Assembly (NCBI RefSeq): GCF_004785685.1
Contig: NZ_SRPF01000008.1
Span: 1-59,467, forward strand
Origin: Marinobacter confluentis
GTDB lineage: Bacteria > Pseudomonadota > Gammaproteobacteria > Pseudomonadales > Oleiphilaceae
DNA length: 59,467 nucleotides
Reading direction: 5' to 3'
A model generated the notes under the pieces. The model was not told where the DNA came from and searched no databases. It saw only the letters and a program-made list of their open reading frames with translations. The translations under genes were made by a program, and so were the position numbers. Below, piece after piece: positions 36,559 to 46,425 of the stretch. Numbering within the stretch: position 1 is the stretch's first letter; the number at the start of each line of letters is the position of its first letter.

Positions 36559-38514
36559 TTAATCCTCCGCCGCCAGCTCGGACTCCAGGTTTTCGACCTC
36601 TTCACTGACCTCCAGCCACCGGGCCTCAACCTCTGCCAACCTGCTCTTGGCACTGCCCTGATCCGCCAGCATGGTTTTCAGGCGGTCGCGGCCCTGCTCG
36701 GAATAGAGCTCCGGGTCTGACAGCTCCTGCTCCAGGCCCAGAAGTCGTGCCTGCAACTGGTCCATTTCTTTCTCCAGCGCAGTTTGCTGCTTCCGATAAG
36801 GGCTCAGTTTCTGGCGCAGGGCGGCCTCTGCGCGCTTTCGCGCCTTGCGGTCGTCTGCGCTCTCACCAATGGAAATTTCTGACTGACGGTTCCCAGCTTT
36901 TGATCCAACCGCCTCTTCACGCCGGGGCGCTTCAGTGTCGTCCTTGCGGCGATCTGCCAGCCAGCGTTCGTAATCCTCAAGGTCGCCCTTGTATTCGGTC
37001 ACCCGGCCTTCGCTGACCAGCCAGAAGTCGTCCACCGTGTTTCGCAACAGATGGCGATCGTGAGACACCACCACGATGGCGCCCTCAAAGTTCTGCAGGG
37101 CCATGGTCAGCGCCTGGCGCATTTCCAGATCCAGATGGTTGGTGGGCTCATCCAGCAGCAGCAGGTTGGGTTTCTGCCAGGCGATTACCGCGAGAGCGAC
37201 ACGGGCTTTCTCGCCGCCGGAAAACGAACGAATGACGCTCAGTGCCTCATCACCGCGAAAGTCAAAACCTCCCAGGAAATTCCGGATGCTCTGTTCCGAC
37301 GCTTTCGGCGACAACCGCTGCAAATGCAGGAAAGGGCTGGCGTCCAGGTCAAGGGATTCCAACTGATGCTGGGCAAAGTAACCAACCGCAAGGTGCTCAC
37401 CACAGGTGCGCTGGCCTTCCAGCAGATGATCGGATTGCCTCAGGGCATCCATAAGCGTCGACTTGCCCGCGCCATTGGGTCCCAACAGGCCAATCCGACT
37501 GCCGGGAAGCAGGGTCAGGTCAATGTCCCTGAGGATGACCGCATCGCCATAACCGGCAGCACCACGCCTTATCGACAGCAGCGGGCTGGATACCTTATCC
37601 GCCACCGGAAATTCAAAGTTGAACGGGGAGTCCACATGGGCGGGCGCGATTTTCTCCATACGCTCAAGCGCCTTGACCCTGCTCTGGGCCTGCTTGGCCT
37701 TGGTGGCCTTGGCCTTGAACCGGTCAATAAACCGCTGGATTTCGGCAATCCTGGCCTGCTGACGCTCGAACCCGGCCTGCTGTTGAGCCAGCCGCTCGCT
37801 GCGCTGGCCCTCAAAGGCTGAGTAATTACCCGTATAGAGATCCAGCCTGCGCTGGTCAAAATGCACCAGATGGGTGGCTACCCGGTCCATGAAATCCCGG
37901 TCGTGGGAGATGAACAGCAGGGTGCCCTCGTAGCGGCGCAGCCAGTTCTCCAGCCAAAGGCAGGCGTCCAGATCGAGGTGGTTGGTAGGCTCGTCGAGCA
38001 GCAGCAGATCGGACGGCCGCATCAGCGCCTGCGCCAGGTTCAGTCGAATTCGCCAGCCACCAGAGAAGGCCGACACCGGGCGGTCTGCGTCTGCATCGGT
38101 AAAGCCCAGGCCTCGAATCAGAGATTCCGCACGGCGCGGGGCAGACCAGGCTTCGTGGACGTCCAGCTCACCATGCAGGCGGGCAATCGCGTTATCGTCA
38201 CCCCGGGATTCGGCTGCCGCCAGTTCCGTCTCAAGCCTGCGCAGATCCAGATCGCCATCCAGGACAAAATCCCGGGCACTGCGACCGGACGCCATGACTT
38301 CCTGGGCCATGTGGGCGATGCGGGTTCCACCGGGCAGGGCGGCACTGCCCTGCTCCGGGGCAAGCTGCCCCAGCAGTAACTGGAACAGGCTGGACTTGCC
38401 GGCGCCGTTGGCGCCAACAATGGCCACACGCTGACCGGGCTGGATGGTGAGGTTGACGGATTCTAGCAACCAGACGCCACCCCGTTGTAAACTGAGATCG
38501 GTTATCGTTAGCAT
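36559..38514 (-). CDS. ABC-F ATPase, YheS type
   Basis: A 651-residue soluble protein with two ATPase domains (Walker A GANGAGKSSL and GPNGAGKSTL; signatures SGGWRIRLNLAQALM and SGGEKARVALA), an inter-domain linker and a C-terminal coiled coil (~560-640). No membrane segment is present, so it is an ABC-F protein acting on ribosomes rather than a transporter. The N-terminus (LLESVNLTIQPGQRVAIVGANG) and the length fit YheS better than EttA or Uup. It is divergent from a TIGR02444 gene, a pairing also seen in Pseudomonas. Confidence 0.93.
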   Translation of the reverse strand: MLTITDLSLQRGGVWLLESVNLTIQPGQRVAIVGANGAGKSSLFQLLLGQLAPEQGSAALPGGTRIAHMAQEVMASGRSARDFVLDGDLDLRRLETELAAAESRGDDNAIARLHGELDVHEAWSAPRRAESLIRGLGFTDADADRPVSAFSGGWRIRLNLAQALMRPSDLLLLDEPTNHLDLDACLWLENWLRRYEGTLLFISHDRDFMDRVATHLVHFDQRRLDLYTGNYSAFEGQRSERLAQQQAGFERQQARIAEIQRFIDRFKAKATKAKQAQSRVKALERMEKIAPAHVDSPFNFEFPVADKVSSPLLSIRRGAAGYGDAVILRDIDLTLLPGSRIGLLGPNGAGKSTLMDALRQSDHLLEGQRTCGEHLAVGYFAQHQLESLDLDASPFLHLQRLSPKASEQSIRNFLGGFDFRGDEALSVIRSFSGGEKARVALAVIAWQKPNLLLLDEPTNHLDLEMRQALTMALQNFEGAIVVVSHDRHLLRNTVDDFWLVSEGRVTEYKGDLEDYERWLADRRKDDTEAPRREEAVGSKAGNRQSEISIGESADDRKARKRAEAALRQKLSPYRKQQTALEKEMDQLQARLLGLEQELSDPELYSEQGRDRLKTMLADQGSAKSRLAEVEARWLEVSEEVENLESELAAED

Positions 38515-38542
38515 GTCGTAATGGTATCAGGGAATCGGTTTA

Positions 38543-39091
38543 ATGAAATCGGACAGCGAGTCCAGCGAGCTTAAGATTCCGCCCGACCTCTGCCTGGACA
38601 GCCCGCTCTGGCACTTTGCCGGCCGCTATTGGTCGCGTTCCGGAGCTCAGACTGCGGCCCTGGCTCTACAGACCAGAGGCTGGAGCGTTACCGATATTCT
38701 CTGTGGCCTGTGGCTGGCATTACAGGGCTGTCACTTTTCCGGCACAGACAGCGTTGCCGTCACAGCCTGGCGCTCGAGGGTCACCGAGCCCCTGAGACAG
38801 GCACGCAAGGCAATCAGCAAGAACAATCCGGTAACAGACCGGGCAAGGAATTGTATCGCACAAGGCGAACTGGAAGCAGAAAAGGTGGAGCTGGCACTGG
38901 CGTACAGGGCTCTTAACCGGGACAATCGTTCGTCTGATTCGTTATCAGAACACGCAGTAAAGACACTGGCGCTGGAGAATCTTCAGGCGGCCGCACCGGA
39001 GAAGGCCATGGACAACGAGACCGGCAGCTTGCTGGACACTCTGACCACGGAACTACAGATTTTCGCCGAAGAGGAGCAGCGCACATGGTAA
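38543..39091 (+). CDS. TIGR02444 family protein
   Basis: A 182-residue soluble protein with the motif LWHFAGRYWSRSGAQTAALA and Trp-rich LQTRGWSVTDILCGLWLAL. I recognise it as the TIGR02444/DUF2390 family, which is of unknown function. It diverges from the ABC-F gene with only 28 bp between the starts, and its end overlaps the next gene by 7 bp, so the two plus-strand genes are likely cotranscribed. Confidence 0.83.
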   Translation: MKSDSESSELKIPPDLCLDSPLWHFAGRYWSRSGAQTAALALQTRGWSVTDILCGLWLALQGCHFSGTDSVAVTAWRSRVTEPLRQARKAISKNNPVTDRARNCIAQGELEAEKVELALAYRALNRDNRSSDSLSEHAVKTLALENLQAAAPEKAMDNETGSLLDTLTTELQIFAEEEQRTW

Positions 39092-39471
39092 TGAAGTGGC
39101 TGATCCGGCTAGCTTTTCCCGCGCTCGGCGTTCTGGTCATGCTGATTTTTTTCGGTCTCGGCGACCCTACCGAAACCACGCCTGCAGCGCAGGATAGCGC
39201 AGACGCAGAAGAGATCCCCGCCTTCGAAGGCCTGGTACCCTCACCCATCCCGACCGAGGGTCCGGAAATCGTGTTCAAGTGGCAGGACAGCGATGGCGGC
39301 TGGCACTACGCCGACTCGCCCCCGGAAACGGGTCACTGGAATGCTCTGGCCATCGAGCGCGCAGACCAGCCCAATGGCCCAAGCGGTAACAGCGACCCGG
39401 TATCGGACTGGCAATCGCCCTACTCCGCACCGTTTTCCATGAACTCAGGCCCGGTGAACAACGGCAGCTGA
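39085..39471 (+). CDS. DUF4124-like exported protein
   Basis: A 128-residue protein with an N-terminal membrane anchor or uncleaved signal (residues 4-25), an acidic linker, and a short domain FKWQDSDGGWHYADSPP that matches the DUF4124 pattern. The family is periplasmic or anchored and of unknown function. It overlaps the TIGR02444 gene by 7 bp. The C-terminal ~40 residues are polar and probably disordered. Confidence 0.78.
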   Translation: MVMKWLIRLAFPALGVLVMLIFFGLGDPTETTPAAQDSADAEEIPAFEGLVPSPIPTEGPEIVFKWQDSDGGWHYADSPPETGHWNALAIERADQPNGPSGNSDPVSDWQSPYSAPFSMNSGPVNNGS

Positions 39472-39588
39472 GACACCCGGCCTACCCGTCCCGATCCTTA
39501 ACACATGTTCAGTGGCATCCTCGCCGGTAACCGGTTACGGTTCGGGGTTTCGAAACATTCAATTGCAAACACAACAAAGGAACCGGTA

Positions 39589-40296
39589 ATGAAGAAAACC
39601 CTGATCGCATTAACCGTCGCGGGCGCACTGGCAGGCTGCTCCTCATCCCAGGAGACCCCGCCGGAGCCGAAACTGGACACCAACGACCAGAAAGTCAGCT
39701 ATGGCATGGGCCTGGTAATGGGTGAACGCATGGGTAACGACCTGCCTGATCTGCAGATGGATCAGTTCCTGCAGGGCATCCAGCACGGCCATGCCGGTGA
39801 CGAAGAACAGACCCGCATGTCACGGGAAGAAATCCAGCAAGCCCTGATGGCCTATCAGGCCGAAATGCAGGAACAGGCCGGTGCCAAGCAGCAGGAACTG
39901 GCCCAGAAGAACCTCGAGGCAGGGGAAACATTCCTGGCTGAAAACGCCGAGCGTGATGGCGTTGAGACCACGGATTCAGGTCTTCAGTACGAGATTATCG
40001 AAGAAGGCGAAGGTGAAACTCCCAGCGCCGAAGACCAGGTCAGAGTGCACTACACCGGCGAGCTGATCTCAGGGGAAGTGTTTGACAGCTCCCGCGAGCG
40101 CGGCGAGCCAGTGACTTTCGGCCTGAACCAGGTTATCCCGGGCTGGACTGAAGGGCTGCAACTGATGAAGGAAGGCAGCCGCGCCAAACTGTATATTCCG
40201 GCGGAACTGGCCTACGGGCCCGGCGGCAACCAGCGCATCGGACCCAATGAAACCCTGGTGTTTGATGTGGAGCTGCTGGAAATCAATCCAGAGTAG
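39589..40296 (+). CDS. FKBP-type peptidyl-prolyl isomerase, lipoprotein
   Basis: ATG 39589, preceded by AAAGGAA, gives a 235-residue protein with a lipoprotein signal (ALAGCSSS). An N-terminal helical dimerisation domain (~35-135, FKBP_N) leads to an FKBP domain (~145-235) containing VRVHYTGELISGEVFDSS and ELAYGPGG. It resembles the FkpA/Mip group that folds periplasmic or outer-membrane proteins. An upstream ATG at 39505 lacks a ribosome-binding site. Confidence 0.93.
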   Translation: MKKTLIALTVAGALAGCSSSQETPPEPKLDTNDQKVSYGMGLVMGERMGNDLPDLQMDQFLQGIQHGHAGDEEQTRMSREEIQQALMAYQAEMQEQAGAKQQELAQKNLEAGETFLAENAERDGVETTDSGLQYEIIEEGEGETPSAEDQVRVHYTGELISGEVFDSSRERGEPVTFGLNQVIPGWTEGLQLMKEGSRAKLYIPAELAYGPGGNQRIGPNETLVFDVELLEINPE

Positions 40297-40308
40297 GCTG
40301 CAGAATCA

Positions 40309-40339
40309 CATCCCGGCAGTGGCTGCCATTGCCGGGATG
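40309..40339. terminator. Bidirectional terminator between fkpA-like gene and rsd
   Basis: A 10-bp perfect stem, CATCCCGGCA (40309-40318) with TGCCGGGATG (40330-40339), and an 11-nt loop lie between two convergent genes. No long T-run follows, so strength is uncertain. Confidence 0.6.
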
Positions 40340-40351
40340 ATCATGTTCTGA

Positions 40352-40834
40352 TCAGGCTGAGGACATGACCTTTTCAGCGTGGGCATTGTGAAGATGCTCG
40401 ATCAGGAAATCTTCCATTTCGAACCGGGTTTCAAGAGTCTCGCCAAGCTCAGACAACTGCTGGAATAACGCCCGGGCCTGATCTTCGGTCACCGACTGGC
40501 CGTTCAGCTGGTCATTGAAATTCAGGGCTGTCTCGGTGGTCTTCTCGATCCGCGGATAAACCTTCGCTGCCAGTTCAATCCCGCCGTCATCAAACTCCCG
40601 CGCCTCCTGAATAAGCTGCTCGTAGATCTCGAAGTGGCCAGCGGATACGTAATCCACCAGCACTTCACAAAGACGCACAAATTTCTGATAGAGCACGTCG
40701 GTCTGGGAAAAGTCCGTGGTGCCGGAAAGGTCACAGTAGTGGACCAGCAGTTCCTGCCGTTCCTTGAGCCATCGATCAATCAGCTCACTGACGCCACCCC
40801 AACGCTCCCTGGCATTCTGGCAATTTTCCAACAT
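40352..40834 (-). CDS. rsd: Rsd/AlgQ family regulator of sigma D
   Basis: A 160-residue helical protein that binds region 4 of sigma-70 and modulates RNA polymerase use; the Pseudomonas homologue AlgQ affects alginate and siderophore genes. The start LENCQNARERWGGVSELIDRWL is diagnostic. I prefer ATG 40834 with GGAGAA upstream over ATG 40852. dsbB lies immediately upstream on the same strand, as in Pseudomonas (algQ-dsbH). Confidence 0.93.
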   Translation of the reverse strand: MLENCQNARERWGGVSELIDRWLKERQELLVHYCDLSGTTDFSQTDVLYQKFVRLCEVLVDYVSAGHFEIYEQLIQEAREFDDGGIELAAKVYPRIEKTTETALNFNDQLNGQSVTEDQARALFQQLSELGETLETRFEMEDFLIEHLHNAHAEKVMSSA

Positions 40835-40925
40835 AAGGTCTTCTCCGATCACCGGTCTGCTTCTGTTTTTTTATCGGCCGTTAAACCCTCAAGTTACCCC
40901 AAGGCCGTGACCTGCCGCAACCGTT

Positions 40926-41432
40926 TCAGCTGCTTATCCAGTCCTTTGATCTGGGAGTGCGCAACATCAGTATCAGGCCGATGACAATCACCAGCGTGAA
41001 AAACACGGCGGTCCACCCCGGAATGCTCAGGCCCAGAAAGCGCCAGGTCACTTCAGCGCAGTCTCCGGTGCCGCGCAGAGCCGTTGTCAGCACTTCCATC
41101 CAGGGCAGTACATCCAGCATATAGTCCACCGATGGGCCGCAGGCAGGCACCTGGTCGGCGGGAAGGCTCTGCAACCATAGCTGGCGCCCGGCCACAGCCA
41201 GGCCAGCGCCGGCACCGACCACCATCAGGAAACCGTAGATGCGCGTACCCACGGCACCAGGCCCGTGAAGCGCCGCCAGCAGGCTGACGATACCTGCCGC
41301 CATGAAACCAAAACGCTGGAGCCAGCACAGTGGGCAGGGTTCGAGCCCCATGACGTGCTCCATGTAGAATGCCACTCCCAGAAGACCGGCACATAACAGG
41401 AACACCAGAAAGAAAACCAGTCTGGAACTCAA
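40926..41432 (-). CDS. dsbB: Disulfide bond formation protein B
   Basis: A 168-residue inner-membrane quinone reductase with four membrane spans that reoxidises DsbA. The first redox pair is in EPCPLCWLQR; the second pair sits in the following periplasmic loop (VPACGPS and GTGDCAEV). Length is normal. It lies 91 bp upstream of rsd on the same strand and is divergent from the fliL-like gene. Confidence 0.95.
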   Translation of the reverse strand: MSSRLVFFLVFLLCAGLLGVAFYMEHVMGLEPCPLCWLQRFGFMAAGIVSLLAALHGPGAVGTRIYGFLMVVGAGAGLAVAGRQLWLQSLPADQVPACGPSVDYMLDVLPWMEVLTTALRGTGDCAEVTWRFLGLSIPGWTAVFFTLVIVIGLILMLRTPRSKDWISS

Positions 41433-41535
41433 GAGACCCCCTTAGGTTGGGATTCAGGCTGCAAGCGGGCGAGGAGCCTGCTATTCTCCGGACAATGCCG
41501 TTTACAACGGCTTAGGTACTTAACCGTAAACCCGG

Positions 41536-42012
41536 ATGAACTTCAAGCCTATGATTCCTGATCTGAAACGTTTTTTGCTGGTTATCGCCATGACTCTGCC
41601 TATGGCCCAGACGGGCTTTGCCCAGGACGAAGACGCCGAGGATGAGACAGCACAAGCGCAGGAAGAAGAAGAAGCCGAACCGGCCGTCACGGATTACATT
41701 GCCATGAATCCGCCCTTTGTCACCCATGTCGGCGAACCCGGCCAGTCACTGGTTTACCTCAAGGCAGCCGTGACCCTCCGCGCCTCAAGCGCAACCACCC
41801 GTCCGGTGCTGGAAGTTCATATGCCGAGGCTTCGGCATGAGCTGGTCATGCTGTTCGGTGAGCAGACTGACGTCGACCATCTTGCAGGTAATGCCGGTCA
41901 GAACGCGCTGAGGCAGGAAGCCATGAAACGAATCAATGCGGTGCTTGAAGAACAGCAGACCGGCGAAACCGTGGCCGATGTGCTGTTTACAGAGTTTGTG
42001 GTGCAACGCTAG
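41536..42012 (+). CDS. FliL-like protein with cleavable signal
   Basis: The 158-residue chain ends in a FliL domain (~52-158; YIAMNPPFVTHV near the start of the domain and VLFTEFVVQ at the end). Classical FliL is anchored by one membrane span and supports the flagellar motor. Here the N-terminus reads as a cleavable signal (QTGFA then QDED), giving a soluble periplasmic form with an acidic linker. It is not among flagellar genes. Pseudomonas has a FliL-like gene in the same neighbourhood, so this is probably an ancient non-operon paralogue. Confidence 0.85.
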   Translation: MNFKPMIPDLKRFLLVIAMTLPMAQTGFAQDEDAEDETAQAQEEEEAEPAVTDYIAMNPPFVTHVGEPGQSLVYLKAAVTLRASSATTRPVLEVHMPRLRHELVMLFGEQTDVDHLAGNAGQNALRQEAMKRINAVLEEQQTGETVADVLFTEFVVQR

Positions 42013-42040
42013 GCCGCGCTGAATAGAAACCAGAGGCGAT

Positions 42041-42256
42041 TCAGGCAATCCGCGACAGAAACTCGTCGAGGCCAGGCCCGACTTTCTGAACCAGCGGCTC
42101 AGCGTCAGCCCAACCTGCCTCCCAGGCCGCGATAACGACTTCACCCCGGTAGGGACAGCTCTCGCGGGCCATGCCCATATTCGCGGCCATGTATCCCTGC
42201 CGATAGGCTTTATTCAGGGACTCAACGTCCCATCCAAGCTTGATATCTCTGGCCAT
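42041..42256 (-). CDS. Ribosome modulation factor-like (Rmf/CrpP fold) protein
   Basis: ATG 42256, with AGGGAGAA upstream, yields a 71-residue protein. The segment AYRQGYMAANMGMARESCPY...WEAGWADAE matches the pattern of RMF: an AY.GY.A motif, a Cys-Pro-Tyr, and a late Trp-x-x-Gly-Trp. RMF dimerises 70S ribosomes in stationary phase. This is an RMF-like paralogue, since true Rmf has a distinct basic N-terminus, so its function is uncertain. The longer frame to 42340 is unsupported. Confidence 0.75.
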   Translation of the reverse strand: MARDIKLGWDVESLNKAYRQGYMAANMGMARESCPYRGEVVIAAWEAGWADAEPLVQKVGPGLDEFLSRIA

Positions 42257-42390
42257 GCTTTTCTCCCTGAATCGCTTTGGATTGAAGCTAACAGCGCCAG
42301 TCAGGGGAGACAAATGCTTTATGTCGAATCTGTGCAGCAAGTCCAGATCAGGGTAGAACCTTTGTCGGCATCAGCGATTATCGCCCCGGT

Positions 42391-43944
42391 TCATGAGTTG
42401 AGGTAATGTTCCAGAAACTCGGCAAAAGGCTGATTTTCGCCCGCTTCCATGCTTGCCTGCTCCGCCAGTGAGTCCGCACTCATTTTTTCGAAGTCCGCAA
42501 AAATTCCGTCATTAAGACTCTCATCGCGAAGGGTCTGCTGATGCTGACGAGCCATTTCCAGCCCCCATTCCCGGTGCCCCGCACCCCGGGCGGTCATATC
42601 AGCCAGTACTCTGGCCGAGGGAATCAGTGAGGTATCGGCCAGTTTCTCGCGTTGAGCCTTCAGGGCCTGGCGATAGGTCTCCCCACCCGTCAGGCCGTCC
42701 AGCTGTTCCGCGAGTGGCTCCAGGTCGTCCAGCAGAACCCTGGCAGCAGAGCCAACGCTGACTCTCTCGCCGGAGCGGCAGAGCGTCAGTTCCGGATCCC
42801 GGCCGCGGGCGATCACGTCCTGATAGTTGTCGTCCAGCCGGTCGCATTCGGAATCATCGATCCTGGGGCTGTCGGTCAGCAGGCAGTCGAGCAGGAACAG
42901 ATCCAGAAAGTCCACCTGGGCCTGGCTCACGCCGGTGGGCGAAAACGGGTCCAGATCCAGGCAGCGCACCTCAATGTATTCCACGCCCCGGGATTCCAGC
43001 GCCTCGATAGGTTTTTCTTCCCGTTCGGTGGTGCGTTTTGGGCGTACGGCACTGTAATACTCGTTCTCTATCTGAAGCACGCTGGTGTTGATCTGGATGA
43101 ACTGGTCACCCCGGCGGGTTCCAATGGCTTCGTATTCAGGCCAGGTTGTGTGGATGGCCCGGTCCAGCGTCTGGGTGTAGGTCTCAAGTTCGTTGAAGCA
43201 GATATTCACAGAGGACTGGGCGTTGTTGTGATAACCCAGATCACCCATCCGCAGTGACGTCGCGTTGGGGCCGTACCAGGTATCGGCACTGAACCGGCTG
43301 AGCTCATGATCAATACCTTTAACGAAGCTGGCATCCAGCGCGGGTGATGCCCCGAATAGCAGCATCAGCAGCCAGCTGCGGCGGCGGAAATTGCGGATCA
43401 GCCAGAAATATTGATCTGATTTGAAATCCTTCAGGCTCTGCTGGCTTTCCAGACGCTGATGCCAGAGTGCCCAGAACTCATCCGGTAGGGAAAGGTTGTA
43501 ATGGGCGCCCGCAATGCTCTGCATCATGCGGCCGTATCGAACCGCCAGGCCCTGGCGGTAAACATGCTTGAGCTGGCCGATATTCGATGTGCCATATTCG
43601 GCGATGGGAATACTGGCGTCGCCGTCCAGCTCACAGGGCATGCTGGCGGGCCAGAACAGTTCGTCACCCAGGTTCATCTGAACAAACCGGTGAATATCCC
43701 GCAGTGACGCCAGCATGTCGGTGGTGTTGTCAAAAACCGGGGTAATCAGCTCCAGCAGGGATTCCGAGTAATCGGTGGTGATCCGCGGGTGAGTCAGCGC
43801 CGAGCCCAGTGCCCTGGGGTGGGGTGTCTGTGCGATGAAGCCGTTGCGGTCGACCCTCAGGCCCTCTTTTTCAACGCCTTTTCGGAAACCGGTCCACTCA
43901 CTGGACGAGAACTGACGAAACAGATGATGGCGGGATGCCCCCAT
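42391..43944 (-). CDS. gshA: Glutamate-cysteine ligase
   Basis: First enzyme of glutathione synthesis, 517 residues, of the gammaproteobacterial type. The N-terminal region RKGVEKEGLRVDRNGFIAQTPHP and DYSESLLELITP contains the catalytic acidic residues, and VEYIEVRCLDLDPF lies in the active site. Full length. The gene has its own 5' region and is followed by no obvious partner; gshB is not in the window. Confidence 0.95.
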   Translation of the reverse strand: MGASRHHLFRQFSSSEWTGFRKGVEKEGLRVDRNGFIAQTPHPRALGSALTHPRITTDYSESLLELITPVFDNTTDMLASLRDIHRFVQMNLGDELFWPASMPCELDGDASIPIAEYGTSNIGQLKHVYRQGLAVRYGRMMQSIAGAHYNLSLPDEFWALWHQRLESQQSLKDFKSDQYFWLIRNFRRRSWLLMLLFGASPALDASFVKGIDHELSRFSADTWYGPNATSLRMGDLGYHNNAQSSVNICFNELETYTQTLDRAIHTTWPEYEAIGTRRGDQFIQINTSVLQIENEYYSAVRPKRTTEREEKPIEALESRGVEYIEVRCLDLDPFSPTGVSQAQVDFLDLFLLDCLLTDSPRIDDSECDRLDDNYQDVIARGRDPELTLCRSGERVSVGSAARVLLDDLEPLAEQLDGLTGGETYRQALKAQREKLADTSLIPSARVLADMTARGAGHREWGLEMARQHQQTLRDESLNDGIFADFEKMSADSLAEQASMEAGENQPFAEFLEHYLNS

Positions 43945-44010
43945 GAATCACTCCTGCAAGGATAGAGCCGGTGCACCCGGCACAATCAGTATAGTATTTA
44001 TAAGCAGCTT

Positions 44011-46374
44011 TTAGCGGCCATCTTTTCGGGCCGACGCCAGCGCCTGTGCCAGAGCACCCGCCATTGCGCCCTGCTGGTCAGCTTTTGGACTAGCTTTCTG
44101 GTTGCGCCCCGATGACTGGCCTGCTGTCTCGCGCCGCTGATTATTCGCTGGCGGGCGTTTTTCGGACTTCTCACCGGGCTGGTCATCCATGCGCATGGTC
44201 AGGGCAATCCGCTTACGGGGAATGTCCACATCCATGACTTTGACCTTCACAATATCACCGGCCTTTACCACTTCCCGGGGATCTTTTACGAAAGTATTAG
44301 ACAGTGCCGAGATATGAACCAGTCCGTCCTGGTGCACACCAATATCCACAAAAGCCCCGAAGTTCGTGACGTTGGTCACCGACCCTTCCAGTACCATCCC
44401 GGGCTTGAGATCGTTGAGGGTTTCAACGCCTTCTTCGAAGCTGGCAAACCGGAATTCCGGCCGCGGGTCCCGCCCCGGCTTTTCGAGCTCCATCAGAATG
44501 TCCTTGATGGTGGGCAGGCCGAACTGTTCGGTCACGTAGTCCTGTGGATTCAGGGAGCGCAGAAAGGCGGCATCGCCGATGATGCCCTCGATCTTGCGGT
44601 TGTTCTTCGTGGCAATGGCCTCCACCACGCCATAGGCTTCCGGGTGCACGGAGGAGCGGTCCAGCGGGTTATCGCTGCTGGCAATACGCAGGAAGCCGGC
44701 CGCCTGTTCGAAAGTGCGCTCACCCAGCCGGGCCACTTTCAGCAGCTGCTTGCGGTTGCGGAACATGCCGTTCTGGCTGCGGAACTCCACGATGTTGGTG
44801 GCAATGGTCTGACTCAGGCCGGCAACCCGGGAAAGCAATGGTATCGAGGCGGTATTCAGGTCAACGCCAACGCCATTTACACAGTCTTCCACCACCGCAT
44901 CCAGACTGCGGGAAAGCTGCACCTGGGATACATCGTGCTGGTACTGTCCCACGCCAATGGATTTGGGTTCGATCTTCACCATCTCCGCCAGCGGATCCTG
45001 CAGGCGACGTGCGATGGAAACGGCCCCGCGAATGGTCACATCCAGATCGGGCAATTCCCTGGAAGCGAATTCGGAGGCGGAATAAATAGACGCGCCAGAC
45101 TCACTGACCACGATGCGGGCCAGCTTCAGGTCCGGGTAGCGCTTGCACAGATCGGCCACCAGCTTTTCGGTTTCGCGGGAGGCGGTACCATTACCAATCG
45201 CGATCAGTTCAATCTTGTATTCGCGGCACCATCTGGCCAGTTGTTCGATGGACTGGTCCCACTGGTTACGGGGGGCATGGGGAAAGATGCCGCCGTGGCC
45301 GACCACCTGGCCGGTGCCGTCGATGATCGCGACTTTTACGCCGGTGCGCAGACCCGGATCCAGGCCGATCGTGGGCCTTGGACCGGCCGGGGCCAGCAGC
45401 AGGAGATCTTTCAGGTTGGCGGCAAATACGTTGATGGCTTCGGACTCGGCGGCTTCGCGCACCTGGGCCATCAGATCGGTTTCAATCTGGGTGGACAGTT
45501 TTACTCGCCAGGTCCAGCGCACCACTTCGGACAGCCAGCGGTCGGCGGCACGGCCCTGGTCGCGGATGTTCCAGCGGGCCGCAATTCTGCTCTCGGCAGG
45601 GTGCGGTTGCCGACGGTCATCCTCGGAATCCCCGACAACCAGAGTGTAGGTCAGAATGCCTTCGTTACGGCCCCGCAGAATGGCCAGCGCCCGGTGGGAC
45701 GGCACTTTTTTGAGGGGTTCAACGTGGTCAAAATAATCCCGGAACTTGGCGCCTTCGGTTTCCTTACCTTCAATCACCGTGACCTTGAGCTGGCCCTGCT
45801 GCCAGATAAAGCTTCGCAGGTCCCCAAGCAGTTCCGCATCCTCGGCGAAGCGCTCCATCAGAATCGCGCGGGCACCTTCCAGAGCTGACTTGGTATCGGT
45901 GATGCCAGCCTCTGCATTCAGATAGGCCTGGGCGGTCTGTTCCGGGTCCTGCGTGGGGTCACCGTAGAGCGTGTCTGCCAGAGGCTCCAGGCCGGCTTCA
46001 CGGGCAATCTGGGCCTTGGTGCGGCGCTTGGGCTTGTAGGGAAGGTAAAGGTCTTCCAGGCGGTTCTTGGTGTCGGCTGCATTGATGCTCTTGCGCAGCT
46101 CGTCGGTCAGCTTGCCCTGCTCTTCAATACTGTTAAGGATGGTTGAACGGCGGTCTTCCAGATCACGCAGATAGCGCAGGCGGTCTTCCAGATTTCGCAG
46201 CTGGTTATCGTCCAGCGAGCCGGTCACCTCTTTGCGATAGCGTGCGATAAAGGGAACCGTTGCGCCCTCGTCCAGCATCCCTACCGTGGCGTTAACCTGT
46301 TCTTCGCGAACCCCCAGTTCCTCGGCAATGCGCCTGGCAATGCTCTTCATTCCGTCTTTCATGCCGCTTGTCAT
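44011..46374 (-). CDS. tex: Tex family transcription accessory / RNA-binding protein
   Basis: A 787-residue protein with the Tex order: N-terminal helical domain (~1-200), YqgF/RuvC-like domain (~325-455, [16 protein letters not shown]), tandem helix-hairpin-helix region (~490-570, [17 protein letters not shown]), and an S1 RNA-binding domain (~650-720, [22 protein letters not shown]). The tail of ~65 residues is basic and low complexity. Tex influences transcription and toxin expression in several pathogens by a poorly known mechanism. The start could also be the Met at codon 5. Confidence 0.95.
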   Translation of the reverse strand: MTSGMKDGMKSIARRIAEELGVREEQVNATVGMLDEGATVPFIARYRKEVTGSLDDNQLRNLEDRLRYLRDLEDRRSTILNSIEEQGKLTDELRKSINAADTKNRLEDLYLPYKPKRRTKAQIAREAGLEPLADTLYGDPTQDPEQTAQAYLNAEAGITDTKSALEGARAILMERFAEDAELLGDLRSFIWQQGQLKVTVIEGKETEGAKFRDYFDHVEPLKKVPSHRALAILRGRNEGILTYTLVVGDSEDDRRQPHPAESRIAARWNIRDQGRAADRWLSEVVRWTWRVKLSTQIETDLMAQVREAAESEAINVFAANLKDLLLLAPAGPRPTIGLDPGLRTGVKVAIIDGTGQVVGHGGIFPHAPRNQWDQSIEQLARWCREYKIELIAIGNGTASRETEKLVADLCKRYPDLKLARIVVSESGASIYSASEFASRELPDLDVTIRGAVSIARRLQDPLAEMVKIEPKSIGVGQYQHDVSQVQLSRSLDAVVEDCVNGVGVDLNTASIPLLSRVAGLSQTIATNIVEFRSQNGMFRNRKQLLKVARLGERTFEQAAGFLRIASSDNPLDRSSVHPEAYGVVEAIATKNNRKIEGIIGDAAFLRSLNPQDYVTEQFGLPTIKDILMELEKPGRDPRPEFRFASFEEGVETLNDLKPGMVLEGSVTNVTNFGAFVDIGVHQDGLVHISALSNTFVKDPREVVKAGDIVKVKVMDVDIPRKRIALTMRMDDQPGEKSEKRPPANNQRRETAGQSSGRNQKASPKADQQGAMAGALAQALASARKDGR

Positions 46375-46425
46375 TCAACCCGTCCGTTGCATCTGATCAA
46401 AGCGCAAAGGTACAGCGGCTTATAG

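Noticed and set aside
44314..45888. 524-codon plus-strand open frame
   Set aside because: Antisense to the clearly recognised tex gene; composition is shadow-like.
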